Positions 63,953-64,000 of a DNA stretch of 64,000 bases are shown one piece after another. The notes under the pieces were generated by a model. It worked only from the letters and a program-made list of their open reading frames with translations. It searched no databases and was not told the origin of the DNA. Positions within the stretch are counted from its first letter, which is position 1. Each line of letters starts with the position of its first letter. The stretch is from an uncultured Hyphomonadaceae bacterium (GTDB lineage: Bacteria > Pseudomonadota > Alphaproteobacteria > Caulobacterales > Maricaulaceae). The stretch covers positions 141,900 to 205,899 of the forward strand of contig CAJXPX010000006.1 of NCBI GenBank assembly GCA_913058335.1, written 5' to 3'. Position numbers and translations under genes: made by a program.

Positions 63953-64000
63953 CTGTCTCTTATACACATCTCCGAGCCCACGAGACCTCTCTACATCTCG
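63953..64000 (+). other. Illumina Nextera adapter read-through with i7 index (not genomic)
   Basis: 63953-63971 is the 19-base transposon mosaic end (CTGTCTCTTATACACATCT), 63972-63986 is CCGAGCCCACGAGAC of the i7-side Nextera adapter, 63987-63994 is CTCTCTAC, which equals the N707 index, and 63995-64000 (ATCTCG) begins the P7 sequence. It is a sequencing artefact left at the contig end. Confidence 0.97.

Overview
The window reads as a contiguous chromosomal segment of a moderate-GC alphaproteobacterium, most likely in the Hyphomonadaceae/Maricaulaceae-Robiginitomaculum neighbourhood. This rests on alphaproteobacterial family markers (an NDUFA9-like NADH dehydrogenase-associated protein, an SDHAF4/DUF1674 protein, DUF1178, DUF4170, minimal PutA, UbiE and UbiG), on conserved blocks such as secA-ppiC-argJ-mutT and methyltransferase/comF-grxC-nitrilase-DUF1178, and on many small lipoproteins. 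I see no rRNA, CRISPR array, prophage, transposase or integrase. The last 48 bases are not genomic: they are Illumina Nextera adapter with an index, so the contig ends at 63952 and its last gene is cut there.

Layout. 1-9272: ZIP transporter fragment and MarR regulator (divergent), a secreted protein, a DsbA/FrnE-like oxidoreductase, MAPEG, PmbA, a CysQ-type phosphatase fused to DUF4170, an MsbA-like ABC exporter, NDUFA9-like protein, and a head-to-head tyrosine phosphatase / sirtuin pair. 9273-9923 holds no ordinary gene but has a tiny ORF and two terminators. 9924-16672: YaiI, DapD, small envelope proteins, CreA, PutA and tRNA-Leu(CAA). 16796-23779: YqaA, MurI, GT39, a lipoprotein MsrA, a YbaY-MliC lipoprotein, UbiE, a LysR regulator and DUF983.

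23835-37562 is an amino-acid biosynthesis block. A SAM-I riboswitch precedes metX-metB (methionine). Next comes a branched-chain amino-acid supercluster, ilvD-ilvC-ilvB-ilvM-leuA-leuC-leuD-leuB-ilvA. In front of ilvD lies what looks like a complete ribosome-mediated attenuator: a 47-codon leader whose end is rich in Leu, Val and Ile codons, a 16-bp antiterminator and an 8-bp intrinsic terminator. Genes for all the enzymes from threonine/pyruvate to the last keto acids lie on one strand behind it; only the final transaminase is absent.

37645-56571: lipoproteins, an MBL hydrolase, nitroreductase, RidA, aspartate kinase, an M50-like peptidase, UbiG, a ParB-like protein, the DUF1178-nitrilase-GrxC-ComF block, a degenerate methyltransferase-like protein, MutT-ArgJ-PpiC, SecA, a two-PAS histidine kinase and a BLUF photoreceptor with all its key flavin-contact residues. 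56875-63952: SDHAF4, two secreted low-complexity proteins, PyrF, an SDR, a small lipoprotein, a sterol-desaturase-family hydroxylase, LemA and a truncated DUF2207 membrane protein.

All family assignments are by reading motifs and overall resemblance; no database search was run.
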